Under the pieces are notes generated by a model. It worked only from the letters and a program-made list of their open reading frames with translations, searched no databases and was not told the origin of the DNA. A stretch of 64,000 nucleotides of DNA, from the NCBI GenBank assembly GCA_949152475.1, contig OX424564.1, positions 682,001 to 746,000 of the forward strand. Direction: 5' to 3'. Origin of the DNA: Terebella lapidaria. Its lineage: Eukaryota; Annelida; Polychaeta; Terebellida; Terebellidae. Below, piece by piece: positions 11,803 through 20,955 of the stretch. Both the position numbers and the translations under genes were made by a program. Position 1 is the stretch's first letter. Every line of letters starts with the position of its first letter.

Positions 11803-12538
11803 TGTGGCGATTTTGCCCTAAGCACGCGGCAGGTGATTGTAAACATAAATGCCATTTATGTGGCCTTTTCGTACTTGGCCTTGTTTTGACATGCTCCGTT
11901 CGAGCGTGCGTTGCCACGGCGACGTATTGTAATTTACGTTCCAGTAAACTATAACAATGGATCGATTAAACCTCGCGTGCGCCCTACAGTTTCTGGTGTA
12001 TTATATATACACTGGAAGCGACTCGTTCGAGGAGATTGTCCAAGATCGAGAGACAGGACGCACACGAGGCTCACCATGAGCTTTGTGTTCCCTGTTTGTG
12101 AGTAGTGGGCTCCTAGAGCCCTGGGGACGATTTCCATGGGGAGGCCCGGGCTGGGAGAGACAAGTTGCTGACTCGGGGGCCTTCGGCCCTGTGGATCGCC
12201 AGCTCTCTCCCTTCCCGGGACGTGTGACAGAGGCTCTGGCCAGCATGTCGGACTGTACGGGGTTCCGTCCCCGAGGCAGACCGCGGCTCGCCAGGCCCCG
12301 CCAGTTAACACCGTAGGGATGAACTAGTTTCTGAACGGTGTCCGTAGGCCTGGGAGTGTCGGGTGGGCTGTTACCTGGTTACCGTTAATGCTGAAGTAGT
12401 TACCGTGTCCGCCGCGACCTCCGGTGAGCGGCCCTGCCGCAAGGATCCGGAATAGCGGATGCGCGTCCGCAAGGACTCGGATGAGAGAGGACTATCCTCG
12501 AGGATCCCGAAGAGCGGACGGTAGTCAATAACTTTACA
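11803..12538 (+). repeat. 5' LTR
   Basis: 736 bp, TG...CA ends, essentially identical to 23415-24150. A TATA-like TTATATATAC at about 12001-12010 is a plausible LTR promoter element. Confidence 0.95.
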
Positions 12539-12560
12539 TTGGTGCCGTGACCAGGATCAG
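12539..12560 (+). promoter_or_regulatory. Primer-binding site
   Basis: TTGGTGCCGTGACCAGGA follows the 5' LTR directly; the TGG start fits pairing with a tRNA CCA end. I cannot assign the tRNA. Confidence 0.7.
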
Positions 12561-12649
12561 TCCGACAGTGTTCCATCGCAGCCTACCGTCACAGCGTTGT
12601 AGCCTCCTTCGTCCCTGGGGATCGCCCGCTCCTCAAGGACAACTCAAAT

Positions 12650-13123
12650 ATGACGAAGGAAAGAGACAAGGCCAAAGATAAGGCCAATGAACCCAAGGGG
12701 AGGGATAAGGGTGGAAATGTCGCGGACCACACCCGGTCGCGCGACAGCCACCGTGAGACGTCTCCGGACGACTCCGGTGGCCGGAAGGAACGCGCGGAAA
12801 CCTCCGTGGACAAGACCCCGTCCGCGGAGACGACTCCGGCGTCCCTGGCTCCGTCTCCGGACGTAGAGTCGCGCCCTGAGGGGCAGCAACAGGGATTGCT
12901 ATCAGGGCCTGGCCCTGATCCGGTAGGCGCGGTAGGTGGAGCTGGCAACGGCGCTACCCCGCGCCCGCCTAAGTCCAGACGGCAGTCGTGGCAGGCGACG
13001 CTCTTTCAGGGGACATCTCCGGATGTCCGGGATCGAGTGGTAGCCGGCCCGAGGGCAAGCGGACCAGCAGTACTGGATGCCACATCCAGCCGGAGGAGCT
13101 CCCGCAAGGGCTCCCGGCCGTGA
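12650..13123 (+). CDS. Gag-region ORF, charged N-terminal segment
   Basis: An open frame starts 111 bases after the 5' LTR with a highly charged MTKERDKAKDKANEPKGRDK, then Ser/Pro/Thr-rich sequence. It ends at 13123, where similarity in style continues in the next forward frame (13077-13685). Either the real Gag begins at the in-frame Met at 13149 (MDQLTHTLSEL) and this is a separate leader ORF, or an indel separates the two parts. No recognisable domain. 158 codons. Confidence 0.55.
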   Translation: MTKERDKAKDKANEPKGRDKGGNVADHTRSRDSHRETSPDDSGGRKERAETSVDKTPSAETTPASLAPSPDVESRPEGQQQGLLSGPGPDPVGAVGGAGNGATPRPPKSRRQSWQATLFQGTSPDVRDRVVAGPRASGPAVLDATSSRRSSRKGSRP

Positions 13124-13685
13124 ATCCAGGCAGTCCGCGTCAGGCGGGATGGACCAGCTCACCCACACTCTGAGTGAGCTGGCTCCTCTAGGGCGCTATG
13201 ACCGCGCCCGGTCGCCCCATCAGGGACGATCAGACCGGCGGAACCGTTCCCCCTCTCCGCTGTCACAAGGCAACTCGGGGCCTTTGACGGAGAGGGAGAG
13301 GTGGCTGATATCCGAGGCGCTTGTACTGTTCAAGCGGAATCAGCCGCCTTCGAGCGTTGACCCGTCGGCCATCTCAAGTCCGGGGATGTCTGGGCCAGTA
13401 GCCCCTCCCCAAGTCCTGCCGAGTCCGCAGGCGCCGGTGGCCCCCGCAATGGGACCCGCGCCTGCCCCGCGGCTCGGAGGCACCACGTTGGCAACCGCGT
13501 CGACCGTTCCGACGGTTGGAGCGCAAGCCGCGTGGCCGACTTACCCTGGCACGTACAGTGTGTCGGACGGGCAGTGGCAACAGGCGGCTTCGGCCCCAAG
13601 CTTTGCCGCCCCTTCTGGAGCCTACCCAGTAGTTCGATGGGAGCCCCGCCCGCACCTAGCCAGAGTGGGTTTTCAGCGGGAATGA
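13077..13685 (+). CDS. Gag-region ORF, Pro/Ala-rich middle segment
   Basis: Forward frame 3 is open here, including MDQLTHTLSELAPLGRYDRA, ERERWLISEALVLFKRN and a long Pro/Ala-rich stretch. The frame ends at 13685. Gag-like sequence continues in forward frame 2, where a similar Pro/Ser-rich composition is picked up around 13620-13680. The shift is -1 relative to this frame. Whether it is programmed or a mutation cannot be told from one copy. Confidence 0.55.
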   Translation: MPHPAGGAPARAPGRESRQSASGGMDQLTHTLSELAPLGRYDRARSPHQGRSDRRNRSPSPLSQGNSGPLTERERWLISEALVLFKRNQPPSSVDPSAISSPGMSGPVAPPQVLPSPQAPVAPAMGPAPAPRLGGTTLATASTVPTVGAQAAWPTYPGTYSVSDGQWQQAASAPSFAAPSGAYPVVRWEPRPHLARVGFQRE

Positions 13686-13689
13686 CCCC

Positions 13690-14854
13690 GGCGGCAAACG
13701 TGAGCTTCCCTGCTCCTCCGTCCGCGGCATCGATGTTTGCTCCAGCAGACTCCGCCGCAGGCGCAGGAAGCGCACAGAACTTGCCGCTGTACACGGACGA
13801 CCCCGGAGCCGGGACCGCACGTCGGGCGCGTAGCAAACGCGATGACGGGCCCGACCACTCTTCGTGGCGGAAACGGTTCAACGGGGATAACGCCGACTTG
13901 GAGGACTACTTGCTCCAGGTATGGCGTACCGCCGTGTACGAAGGATGGTCCCAGCATGAAGCTGGACACGTCCTCGCGGGGAGCTTGGAAGGAAAAGCTC
14001 TCCGCGTGATGCCGTGTCTGCCGGTGGGAACAGTGACGTTCGGCGAGGTTGCTCGTCAACTTCGCCTGCTGTTCACGCCGACGACCAATCGGCGGCAGTC
14101 TGAACGAGAGTTGAAGGCGCGTATCCGCCATCCGACTGAGTCCGTGACAGACTATGCGTTCAACTTACGCATACTCGGCCGGAGAGCTTTTCCGGACATG
14201 GACTTCAGACGGTTTGAGACGATGCTGATCGATCAGTTCATCGATGGCCAGCCTTACCACCTAGCGTACGGGCTGGCCACCCATGAAAAGCGATCGATGG
14301 AGGAGGCAATAGACTCCGCGCTTGCGCTTGAGGTGGCTGTCCGCCCTAGACAGTTGCCTCCAGCCTCGGCTCCGGCCTCGGCTGTACCCGCGCAGGCGGC
14401 GACTCCTCCTCCGGTTAAAGCATCGCAGGTAACCCCGTGGCAGGACCCGGTCGTCCGGGAGCCCGCCAGGGAACCTACCCCGCAGCGGGTTAGTGCGCCG
14501 GCACCCTCTACAGGGGCGCCCGCACATGCGGCACCAGTCGCCGCGCCGTGCTCGCCTTCGGACGAGTACGACATGGAGGAATACGACCTTGGCGCCGCGC
14601 AGATGATTGCGCACTGCGCCGGGATCGAAGCTGCGGGACCCGCAGAATGTTGCGCGTTCACCTCCGGACCGGCCCAGAACCGTCCCTGCTACTTCTGCGG
14701 AAAGCAGGGACACTTTTGGCTGAAGTGTCCGGAGTTGTTGGAACGCCTGCGGTCGCGCGGATACCAGGGAAACCTTCCTGGCCCGCAACGGAGGAATTCC
14801 TTCCGGTCTGGTCCTCCGGGACAACAGAACCGGAACCCGCGACAGGGAAACTAG
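13690..14854 (+). CDS. gag: Gag capsid and nucleocapsid region
   Basis: Forward frame 2 is open from 13532, overlapping the previous ORF; the Gag-like part starts near 13690. A capsid-like segment runs from about 13870 (FNGDNADLEDYL, ARIRHPTESVTDYAFNLRIL, the retrotransposon Gag pattern). Near the C-terminus, at 14687-14728, there is a single nucleocapsid zinc knuckle, CYFCGKQGHFWLKC (C-X2-C-X4-H-X4-C). Stop at 14852. The pol frame (-1 relative to this one) is already open from 14548, so Gag-Pol is probably made by -1 frameshifting in the overlap. Confidence 0.8.
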
Positions 14855-17800
14855 ATCCGGACGTGGTGGCGACCAACACTGCGTCCGGGGATAGTTGTCC
14901 GGTGGCAAACGATGCCGCCCCACCCGCTGATGAGCAGGACGAACCCCAAGTAGATATGACTTCTCCGGAAGTAGTCCTTGGGGATCAGTCCAGCTCCTCC
15001 GCGGCTGAGGCGGATGGCGAGGACTCCGTAGATGAGCCCGGCGCGTGCGAAGGGTATCGCCCTACCTGCGCGTTGGTGAGGGACTATTGCTGGTACCTGC
15101 CCCTGTCCTTCGGACGGGAGCCGGTCCGGTTCCTCGTGGACTCAGGCTCGGAGGTGACCATCGTGGCCGCCGGGACGTTTAGGAAGGAGCCCGCGCTCCG
15201 CAACCTCGAGTTGCGGGATCCCGGACCGTATAAGCTCTACGGAGCGGGAGACAACCGCATCCGTGTCCATGGCATCATCGATCTGCCTATTACCCTTGGG
15301 GACAAGGTGTATCTGACAGAGACGATCGTGGCGGATATCGGAGCGGCCGGGATTATTGGGATGAATTTTCTACGGGCCCACCGGGTGGTTGCCAACTTTA
15401 GTGCTGGCGAGTTCCGGATGGGAGAGGACACACACTTCCTCTTCCGCTCGGGCCCGATGCATTCATTCCAGATGCGGACATCGCGCACTGTAGTAGTGCC
15501 ACCGATGAGTGAGATGATCATCGAGACGAGGCCGCGTCGTCCCCGCATGCCCCTCGATGGTCGACCGTGTATAGTGCAACCCGTGAGCAGTTTCGCCGCA
15601 GGAACTGGGCTCGTGCTGGGTGGGGCCCTGGTCATGTCCAACCCCCGCGCGATGCCCATCCTCGTGGTGAATCCTACGGATGCTCCGATTGTACTGAAGC
15701 GCGGATGCATAGCAGCTACTGCTATTCCCGCGTCTTCGAGTCGTGTCCTCCCCGACGATCCTGTCTGCCGCGCTGCGTGCGCGGCGGCGGCCACCGGGGA
15801 TGACCCGTTCACCCTGCCGGACCATTTGGAATCTCGGGTTCCGAAGGACCGGTTGGATGAAGAGCAGCGCCAAGCGCTCCGCAAATTGCTGCGGCAGTAT
15901 GCGGATGTGTTCATGGGTCCTGATGGTGCGGTTGGCAAGACTGACGTCGCCAAACACCGCATCGACCTCGTGGACGAGCGTCCTCTCAAGCAGCGTCTTC
16001 GTCGGGCAGCAATAGTGCACCAAGAGGTCATAGACCAGGAGGTGCAAAAGATGCTCGACTTGGACATCATCGAACCCAGTGACAGCCCTTGGGCCAGTCC
16101 GGTGGTTATGGTGAAGAAGAAGGACGGCTCGTGGAGGTTCTGCGTGGACTATCGGAAACTCAACGATGCCACGCGGAAGGACTCATATCCTCTCCCGCAC
16201 ATTGAAGATACCTCCGATGCCCTGGTCGGGTCGCACTATTTCTGTGCTCTGGATCTGGCCTCCGGGTATTGGCAGGTGGAGATGGAGGAGAGTGATCGGG
16301 CGAAGACTGCCTTCGTTACCAAGAACGGGCTCTACCAATTCAAGGTAATGCCGTTCGGGCTCTGTAACGCACCAGCGACGTTCGAGCGCCTCATGGAGAT
16401 GGTACTTAAAGGGTTCCTCTGGAAGCGATGTATGGTCTACATCGACGATGTCGTCGTGTATGGCCGGTCGTTCGAGGAAACCCTCACCAACCTCCAGATG
16501 GTGCTCCATCGCATCCGCGGAGCAGGGCTTAAATTGAAGCCAAGTAAGTGCGAACTATTCGCGCAGGAAATCCTGTACTTGGGCTTCATGGTAACGGGCA
16601 CCGGAGTGAGACCAGACCCCGCAAAGGTGGCGGCCGTGCAGAAATGGCCTCCGCCCTGCAACGTGGCGGACGTGAGGTCCTTTTTGGGCTTCGCGAGCTA
16701 CCACCGCAGGTTTATTCGCGGCTTTGCGGAGATCGCGCGTCCCCTTACTATCCTCACGGAAAAGGGCGCCGATTTTGTTTGGTCCGCCGAGCAGGCTGAC
16801 GCCTTCTCGGGACTCCGGCAGGCCTTGGTAGCGGCCCCGGTGCTGCGGCACCCTCGTCCGGACTGCGAGTTCATCCTGGACACTGACGCGAGTAACTTTG
16901 CACTCGGCGGTGTCCTCTCGCAGATCGTGGACGGGCAAGAGCGGGTAGTAGCTTATGCGAGTGTGGCCTTGAGCCGCTCTCAAATGAACTACTGTACCAC
17001 TCATCGCGAGTTGCTCGCGGTGGTTACGATGACCAAGCGTTTCCGGCACTATTTGTTGGGACGCCATTTCCGCTTGCGGACTGATCATAGTTCGCTGAGA
17101 TGGCTCCTCAACTATAGTGAGGCCGATGGCTTGGTGGCGCGGTGGCTCGTCAAACTCCAGGAGTATGACATGCAGATAGAGCATCGCGCTGGTAAGTTGC
17201 ACGGCAACGCGGACGGCCTGTCCCGTTGTCATAAGTGCAAGAATCCGGGTTGTGCAGGGATGGCGCCATTCCAGCAAGCCGCGGATTCGTCCTCAGACTC
17301 GGAATTGGACGTTCCGGGGAGACCGCAGGCCGCCGCCCCCTCTAACAACACGGCGGCCGGAGCGTTTAGGGCTAATCTCCGCGCGCGGACCCGCCGTTAT
17401 CGGCGAGGGCGTCCCGCATACGAAGCGGAGGTGCGGCTCAGCTCCAGCGAGTCCTCCTCGAGTCCGGCGGTGTACTCCTCGTGGGTACCCTCGTCCTCTG
17501 GAGAGTCTGAGTATGAGCGGTCCTTGCCCCCTGTGGTGATGGCCGCTGCGGCGCAGCCGGACGCGACGGATGAGGAGCCTAATTACTTGGGTGGCTACTC
17601 TCCGGCGCAGATAGCTGCGACGCAAAGAGCTGACAGAGCTCTGGCACCGGTAATCACAGCCCTTGAGGCCGGCCAGAAGCCCTCGAAGGATGAGCGAAAG
17701 ACCTACAGGGAGGAGACCTTGTCTCTAGTATCTCAGTGGGAACGACTCTCCTTGAGGGATGGCCTCTTATACCGGCGCTATGAGCCACCGACCCCACTGC

Positions 17801-19161
17801 CTCCAATATGGCAGTTGGTGCTTCCGGCGGAGCTGCGGAAAGAAGTACTCCACCAGTTGCATGACCTCCGGGTGACCGGTCACTTGGGAATCCGGAGGAC
17901 CGTCCATAGGCTACAACAGCGCTTTCATTGGCCTGGTAGCAGCTTGGACGTGCAACGGTGGTGCGCAGCCTGCCCTCGGTGTCAAGCTCGTAAAGGAGTT
18001 CCGACTCCTGGCCGCCACCCCTTAACCACGGTTAAGGCGGGCGCGCCGTTTGATCGGATAGCTTTGGATATACTGGATACCCACCGGGTCACCCCGCGCG
18101 GTTTCCGGTACATCCTGGTAATATCCGACTATTTTACCAAGTATACCGACGCCTACCCACTGCGCCGCCAGACTGCGGACGAGGTAGCTCGGTTATTGGT
18201 GAATAGATGGGTGGTGTACCATGGGGTACCTAAACAGGTACATTCGGATCAGGGCACGCAATTTGAGAGCAACCTGTTCCGAAACCTAGCACAGATGCTA
18301 GGCAGTACCAAGGTGCGGACCACCCCCTACAGGCCCCAGTCTGATGGCCAGGTCGAACGCTTTAATCGATCGGTCCTCAATATGCTGGCGGCCTTTGTGA
18401 ACGATCGTGCGAATGATTGGGATGACCACCTCCCGTATGTCTTAATGGCGTACAGGTCGTCGGTCCACTCTTCGACCGGAGTTACTCCGCACGCGATGTT
18501 GTACGGCCGGGAGCTAAATTTGCCCGTGGATATTATGTATCCAACTGCGGCAGAGACCGGCGCAGTACCCCAGTGCGGTCCGGAATACGTGGAGTGGATT
18601 CGCCGCGCCCTGGCGAACGCCCATGATTTCGCGCGCGCGCGCCTGGACAAGTCTGCCATCCGGCAGAAGCGAGGCTATGACGCCCATGCTAAGGGTAGGC
18701 CAGCTTTTGCGGAGGGCGACAAGGTGCGCTACTATTATCCGCCGCTTAAGCAAGGCAATAAATTTGCTAAGCCGTGGATAGGCCCGTTTACGGTACTGAA
18801 ACAGGTGACAGATGTGGACTACCGGATCCGGAGGGATTCCGATCCGGACAGGGTTCTGGTTGTCCATATCGATAATCTGAAGAAGTACGAGGGCCCGCTT
18901 GTCATGGATCCGCTCGTTCAAGATGCGGAACCGGATGATGCTCCCGTATGGGATCCGTCTGGTCAGCATCCGCGGACTCCGGCCGAGCGTGTGCGCCGTA
19001 TGGTGGGCCTCCCGGACCTCTCTGACCCGTCAGATGATGGACTGGGTGGCTATCAGCCAGATGACGGCGATCCGCAGGTACCCCCACTACCTCCAGTACC
19101 TGCGGATGACGGGCGGCCACGCCGGAAACCACGTGCGCCAGCCCGGTATGGGTGGGAATAA
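14548..19161 (+). CDS. pol: Pol polyprotein: protease, reverse transcriptase, RNase H, integrase
   Basis: One uninterrupted frame of 1537 codons. Residue numbers count from the ORF start at 14548. The aspartic protease motif VDSGSE is at about 197-202. Reverse transcriptase has LDIIEPSDSPWASPVV, FCVDYRKLN, the QFKVMPFGLCNAPATFERLM block and catalytic YIDD at 631-634. RNase H starts at about 775 with LDTDASNFALGGVLSQ and has TDHSSLRWLL. Integrase has an H-H-C-C zinc region near 1100-1150 (HLGIRR, CPRCQARK) and the catalytic triad D1174, D1234, E1270 (D-X59-D-X35-E). A GPF module (KPWIGPFTVLKQV) and a short Pro-rich tail follow; no chromodomain is seen. No internal stop or frame break, so the enzyme part looks intact. 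Confidence 0.95.
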   Translation: MLAFGRVRHGGIRPWRRADDCALRRDRSCGTRRMLRVHLRTGPEPSLLLLRKAGTLLAEVSGVVGTPAVARIPGKPSWPATEEFLPVWSSGTTEPEPATGKLDPDVVATNTASGDSCPVANDAAPPADEQDEPQVDMTSPEVVLGDQSSSSAAEADGEDSVDEPGACEGYRPTCALVRDYCWYLPLSFGREPVRFLVDSGSEVTIVAAGTFRKEPALRNLELRDPGPYKLYGAGDNRIRVHGIIDLPITLGDKVYLTETIVADIGAAGIIGMNFLRAHRVVANFSAGEFRMGEDTHFLFRSGPMHSFQMRTSRTVVVPPMSEMIIETRPRRPRMPLDGRPCIVQPVSSFAAGTGLVLGGALVMSNPRAMPILVVNPTDAPIVLKRGCIAATAIPASSSRVLPDDPVCRAACAAAATGDDPFTLPDHLESRVPKDRLDEEQRQALRKLLRQYADVFMGPDGAVGKTDVAKHRIDLVDERPLKQRLRRAAIVHQEVIDQEVQKMLDLDIIEPSDSPWASPVVMVKKKDGSWRFCVDYRKLNDATRKDSYPLPHIEDTSDALVGSHYFCALDLASGYWQVEMEESDRAKTAFVTKNGLYQFKVMPFGLCNAPATFERLMEMVLKGFLWKRCMVYIDDVVVYGRSFEETLTNLQMVLHRIRGAGLKLKPSKCELFAQEILYLGFMVTGTGVRPDPAKVAAVQKWPPPCNVADVRSFLGFASYHRRFIRGFAEIARPLTILTEKGADFVWSAEQADAFSGLRQALVAAPVLRHPRPDCEFILDTDASNFALGGVLSQIVDGQERVVAYASVALSRSQMNYCTTHRELLAVVTMTKRFRHYLLGRHFRLRTDHSSLRWLLNYSEADGLVARWLVKLQEYDMQIEHRAGKLHGNADGLSRCHKCKNPGCAGMAPFQQAADSSSDSELDVPGRPQAAAPSNNTAAGAFRANLRARTRRYRRGRPAYEAEVRLSSSESSSSPAVYSSWVPSSSGESEYERSLPPVVMAAAAQPDATDEEPNYLGGYSPAQIAATQRADRALAPVITALEAGQKPSKDERKTYREETLSLVSQWERLSLRDGLLYRRYEPPTPLPPIWQLVLPAELRKEVLHQLHDLRVTGHLGIRRTVHRLQQRFHWPGSSLDVQRWCAACPRCQARKGVPTPGRHPLTTVKAGAPFDRIALDILDTHRVTPRGFRYILVISDYFTKYTDAYPLRRQTADEVARLLVNRWVVYHGVPKQVHSDQGTQFESNLFRNLAQMLGSTKVRTTPYRPQSDGQVERFNRSVLNMLAAFVNDRANDWDDHLPYVLMAYRSSVHSSTGVTPHAMLYGRELNLPVDIMYPTAAETGAVPQCGPEYVEWIRRALANAHDFARARLDKSAIRQKRGYDAHAKGRPAFAEGDKVRYYYPPLKQGNKFAKPWIGPFTVLKQVTDVDYRIRRDSDPDRVLVVHIDNLKKYEGPLVMDPLVQDAEPDDAPVWDPSGQHPRTPAERVRRMVGLPDLSDPSDDGLGGYQPDDGDPQVPPLPPVPADDGRPRRKPRAPARYGWE

Positions 19162-20199
19162 CCTTCCGCCCATGCGGATGCGTCTGCGGTACCCGTCTGT
19201 CATACTATGGATGGGTTTTAGGTCGTTCCGTGAGAGTCCGCACGACTTACCTCCGCGGGTGGCTACTTTGTGGCTATCTTCGGAGTTGAGGTCCGCGGAG
19301 ACTTTCATGTCGTAACGCCGCCGCTCCGCATCCGCCCTCCTGTAGTTTCTAGCGCCAGGGACGTGCGGATGGCCTGTCCGCACATTGTGGACGGCTGTCC
19401 GGCGTAATCCGCACAACGGTTACGCTGGCGGGACGAATTTACTGATCCGGCCGGACGCCCCTGGTCCCGGGACAACCTCTTATATGGCCAGACTGAGGTT
19501 GGGATTTACGTCCGCTACGGGAGAAGCGCCTTCCCACGGATTTGGGGAGCTGGCTCTGGACGCGGGGATAGTGTCCGCAGATGAGGACTGATGTCCGCGG
19601 TTCGTCCGCGTGACTCGTCCGGCGTCCGCGGCGCTTTAAGATGACGCACTTCGGTGTAGTTATCCCCCGTGAGCCATTACTATAATTGCGGTTATAGTAA
19701 ATTAAGGTTTCTTACGGCAGGAAACCGACTATCCATTATGATAATGGAGCGGTTGTTAAGTCCGCGTGTGCGGACCAGCCGCGGCAGCGGGTGACGCTCG
19801 TTCTCGTCCGGATCGTACCTTACAATACGCGGTCCGGCCGGAATGACCGGAACCCCGGCCTCCTTCTAAGAAGGGGGTCGTATATTACATGCGCAACACT
19901 TGTGGTGGCTTCTAATTCCAATTTCATCTTCATTGGATAAGGGCAATACGCCGTACAATGGTAGACGTCCGGCCTGGACTCCGTCCGCGGGCAGCTCCGG
20001 ACGTCCGCCGGCTATTGCTTTCACCATCTTTGGGCGCCTCTAGATTGGGCGCCGGTATGAAGGGTTCGCCCCCTAACCAGTGCGGTTATGGACCATGCCG
20101 GCTCCGCGTCTAAATCTATTGGCTCCGCGCTCCGGTAGTCGTTTGAGGAGGCTCTGAGCTGGACCGGGCACCGCTCCGCGGCCGGGCAGTACGTCGGGG
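19162..20199 (+). other. Untranslated spacer between pol and ORF3
   Basis: About 1 kb with no long forward frame. It is rich in short GC-rich motifs containing GTCCG. It could hold a splice acceptor or an internal promoter for ORF3, but I cannot point to one with confidence. Confidence 0.4.
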
Positions 20200-20955
20200 A
20201 TGCTAGTGGGCGCTTTGCAAACGGGTCCGGATGAGAGTACTCGTGCGGAAACCCGTCCGGATGGCCGTAGCCGTCCGGACACCGGTTCTGCCGAGAACTC
20301 CTCGGTGTCCGCACCTGCGGAGTCTGGTCCGCACGACCAGAAGGCCCCTGGGACTTGGGCGGAGCAGGTTGACGCGGCTGAGGAAGCCGCATCCCAAGCG
20401 CCGCCTCAGGGACAGGAGTCTGGCTCGAAGGAGACCGAGAACCGAGATGACGGGTTTACATCGCCCGTCTCTAGGCGTACTCGCCGTCGAGCCCGGGAGA
20501 TTGCCCAGAAGCAGTGGAGAGCCCAGCAAGAGCTGGAAGCCGCTGACCGCGGGCAATCTGAGGCCGGATCCGACCCGGACCCGGCCTCCTCGCCTCCGAA
20601 GAAGAAGAAGAAGCGGCCGCACCGGAAAAAGAAGTCCGGCGGCCCCTCGCCTCAAGCAGGATCAAGTCCGGAGGACCTCAGCCACTGGCGCCTAAGCCGG
20701 GCGGCCAGAAAGGGTCCTCCGCCAAACCCGGAGTCGCCAAGACGCCTAATCCCTCGGGATCTGGTGCGGGCGGCGCCTCCGCGGGATCCGGCCCAGGCGC
20801 GGGAGGTTCCTGTAAGCGGGTGCCTATCCAGGCACCGAAAGGAACCTCCTCTTCTTCTTCCTCCGGTACCAAGAAACCTACCGGAGCTGCGGAGGTGGGG
20901 TCGAGTCCAGTGGACAGAGGGCGTCCCGTGCCGAAGGAGGGAGATCTTCGTTTAG
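20200..20955 (+). CDS. ORF3 N-terminal segment, acidic/basic low-complexity
   Basis: Starts at Met 20200. The first 150 residues are acidic and Ser/Pro-rich with a central RRTRRRAREIAQKQWRAQQE helix-like stretch, then a strong basic cluster KKKKKRPHRKKK (about 20599-20634) that could be a nuclear localisation signal. After about 20680 the sensible composition switches to the -1 frame (PLAPKPGGQKGSSAKPGVA), which runs without a stop into the 20820 ORF. So this ORF and the next look like two parts of one protein joined by a -1 shift or broken by an indel. Confidence 0.6.
   Translation: MLVGALQTGPDESTRAETRPDGRSRPDTGSAENSSVSAPAESGPHDQKAPGTWAEQVDAAEEAASQAPPQGQESGSKETENRDDGFTSPVSRRTRRRAREIAQKQWRAQQELEAADRGQSEAGSDPDPASSPPKKKKKRPHRKKKSGGPSPQAGSSPEDLSHWRLSRAARKGPPPNPESPRRLIPRDLVRAAPPRDPAQAREVPVSGCLSRHRKEPPLLLPPVPRNLPELRRWGRVQWTEGVPCRRREIFV

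Noticed and set aside
15237..16070. Antisense ORFs over pol (277, 240 and 220 codons)
   Set aside because: GC-rich shadow frames of the conserved pol gene.
14548..19161. Chromodomain at the integrase C-terminus
   Set aside because: After the GPF module only a short Pro-rich acidic tail is present; no chromodomain pattern.
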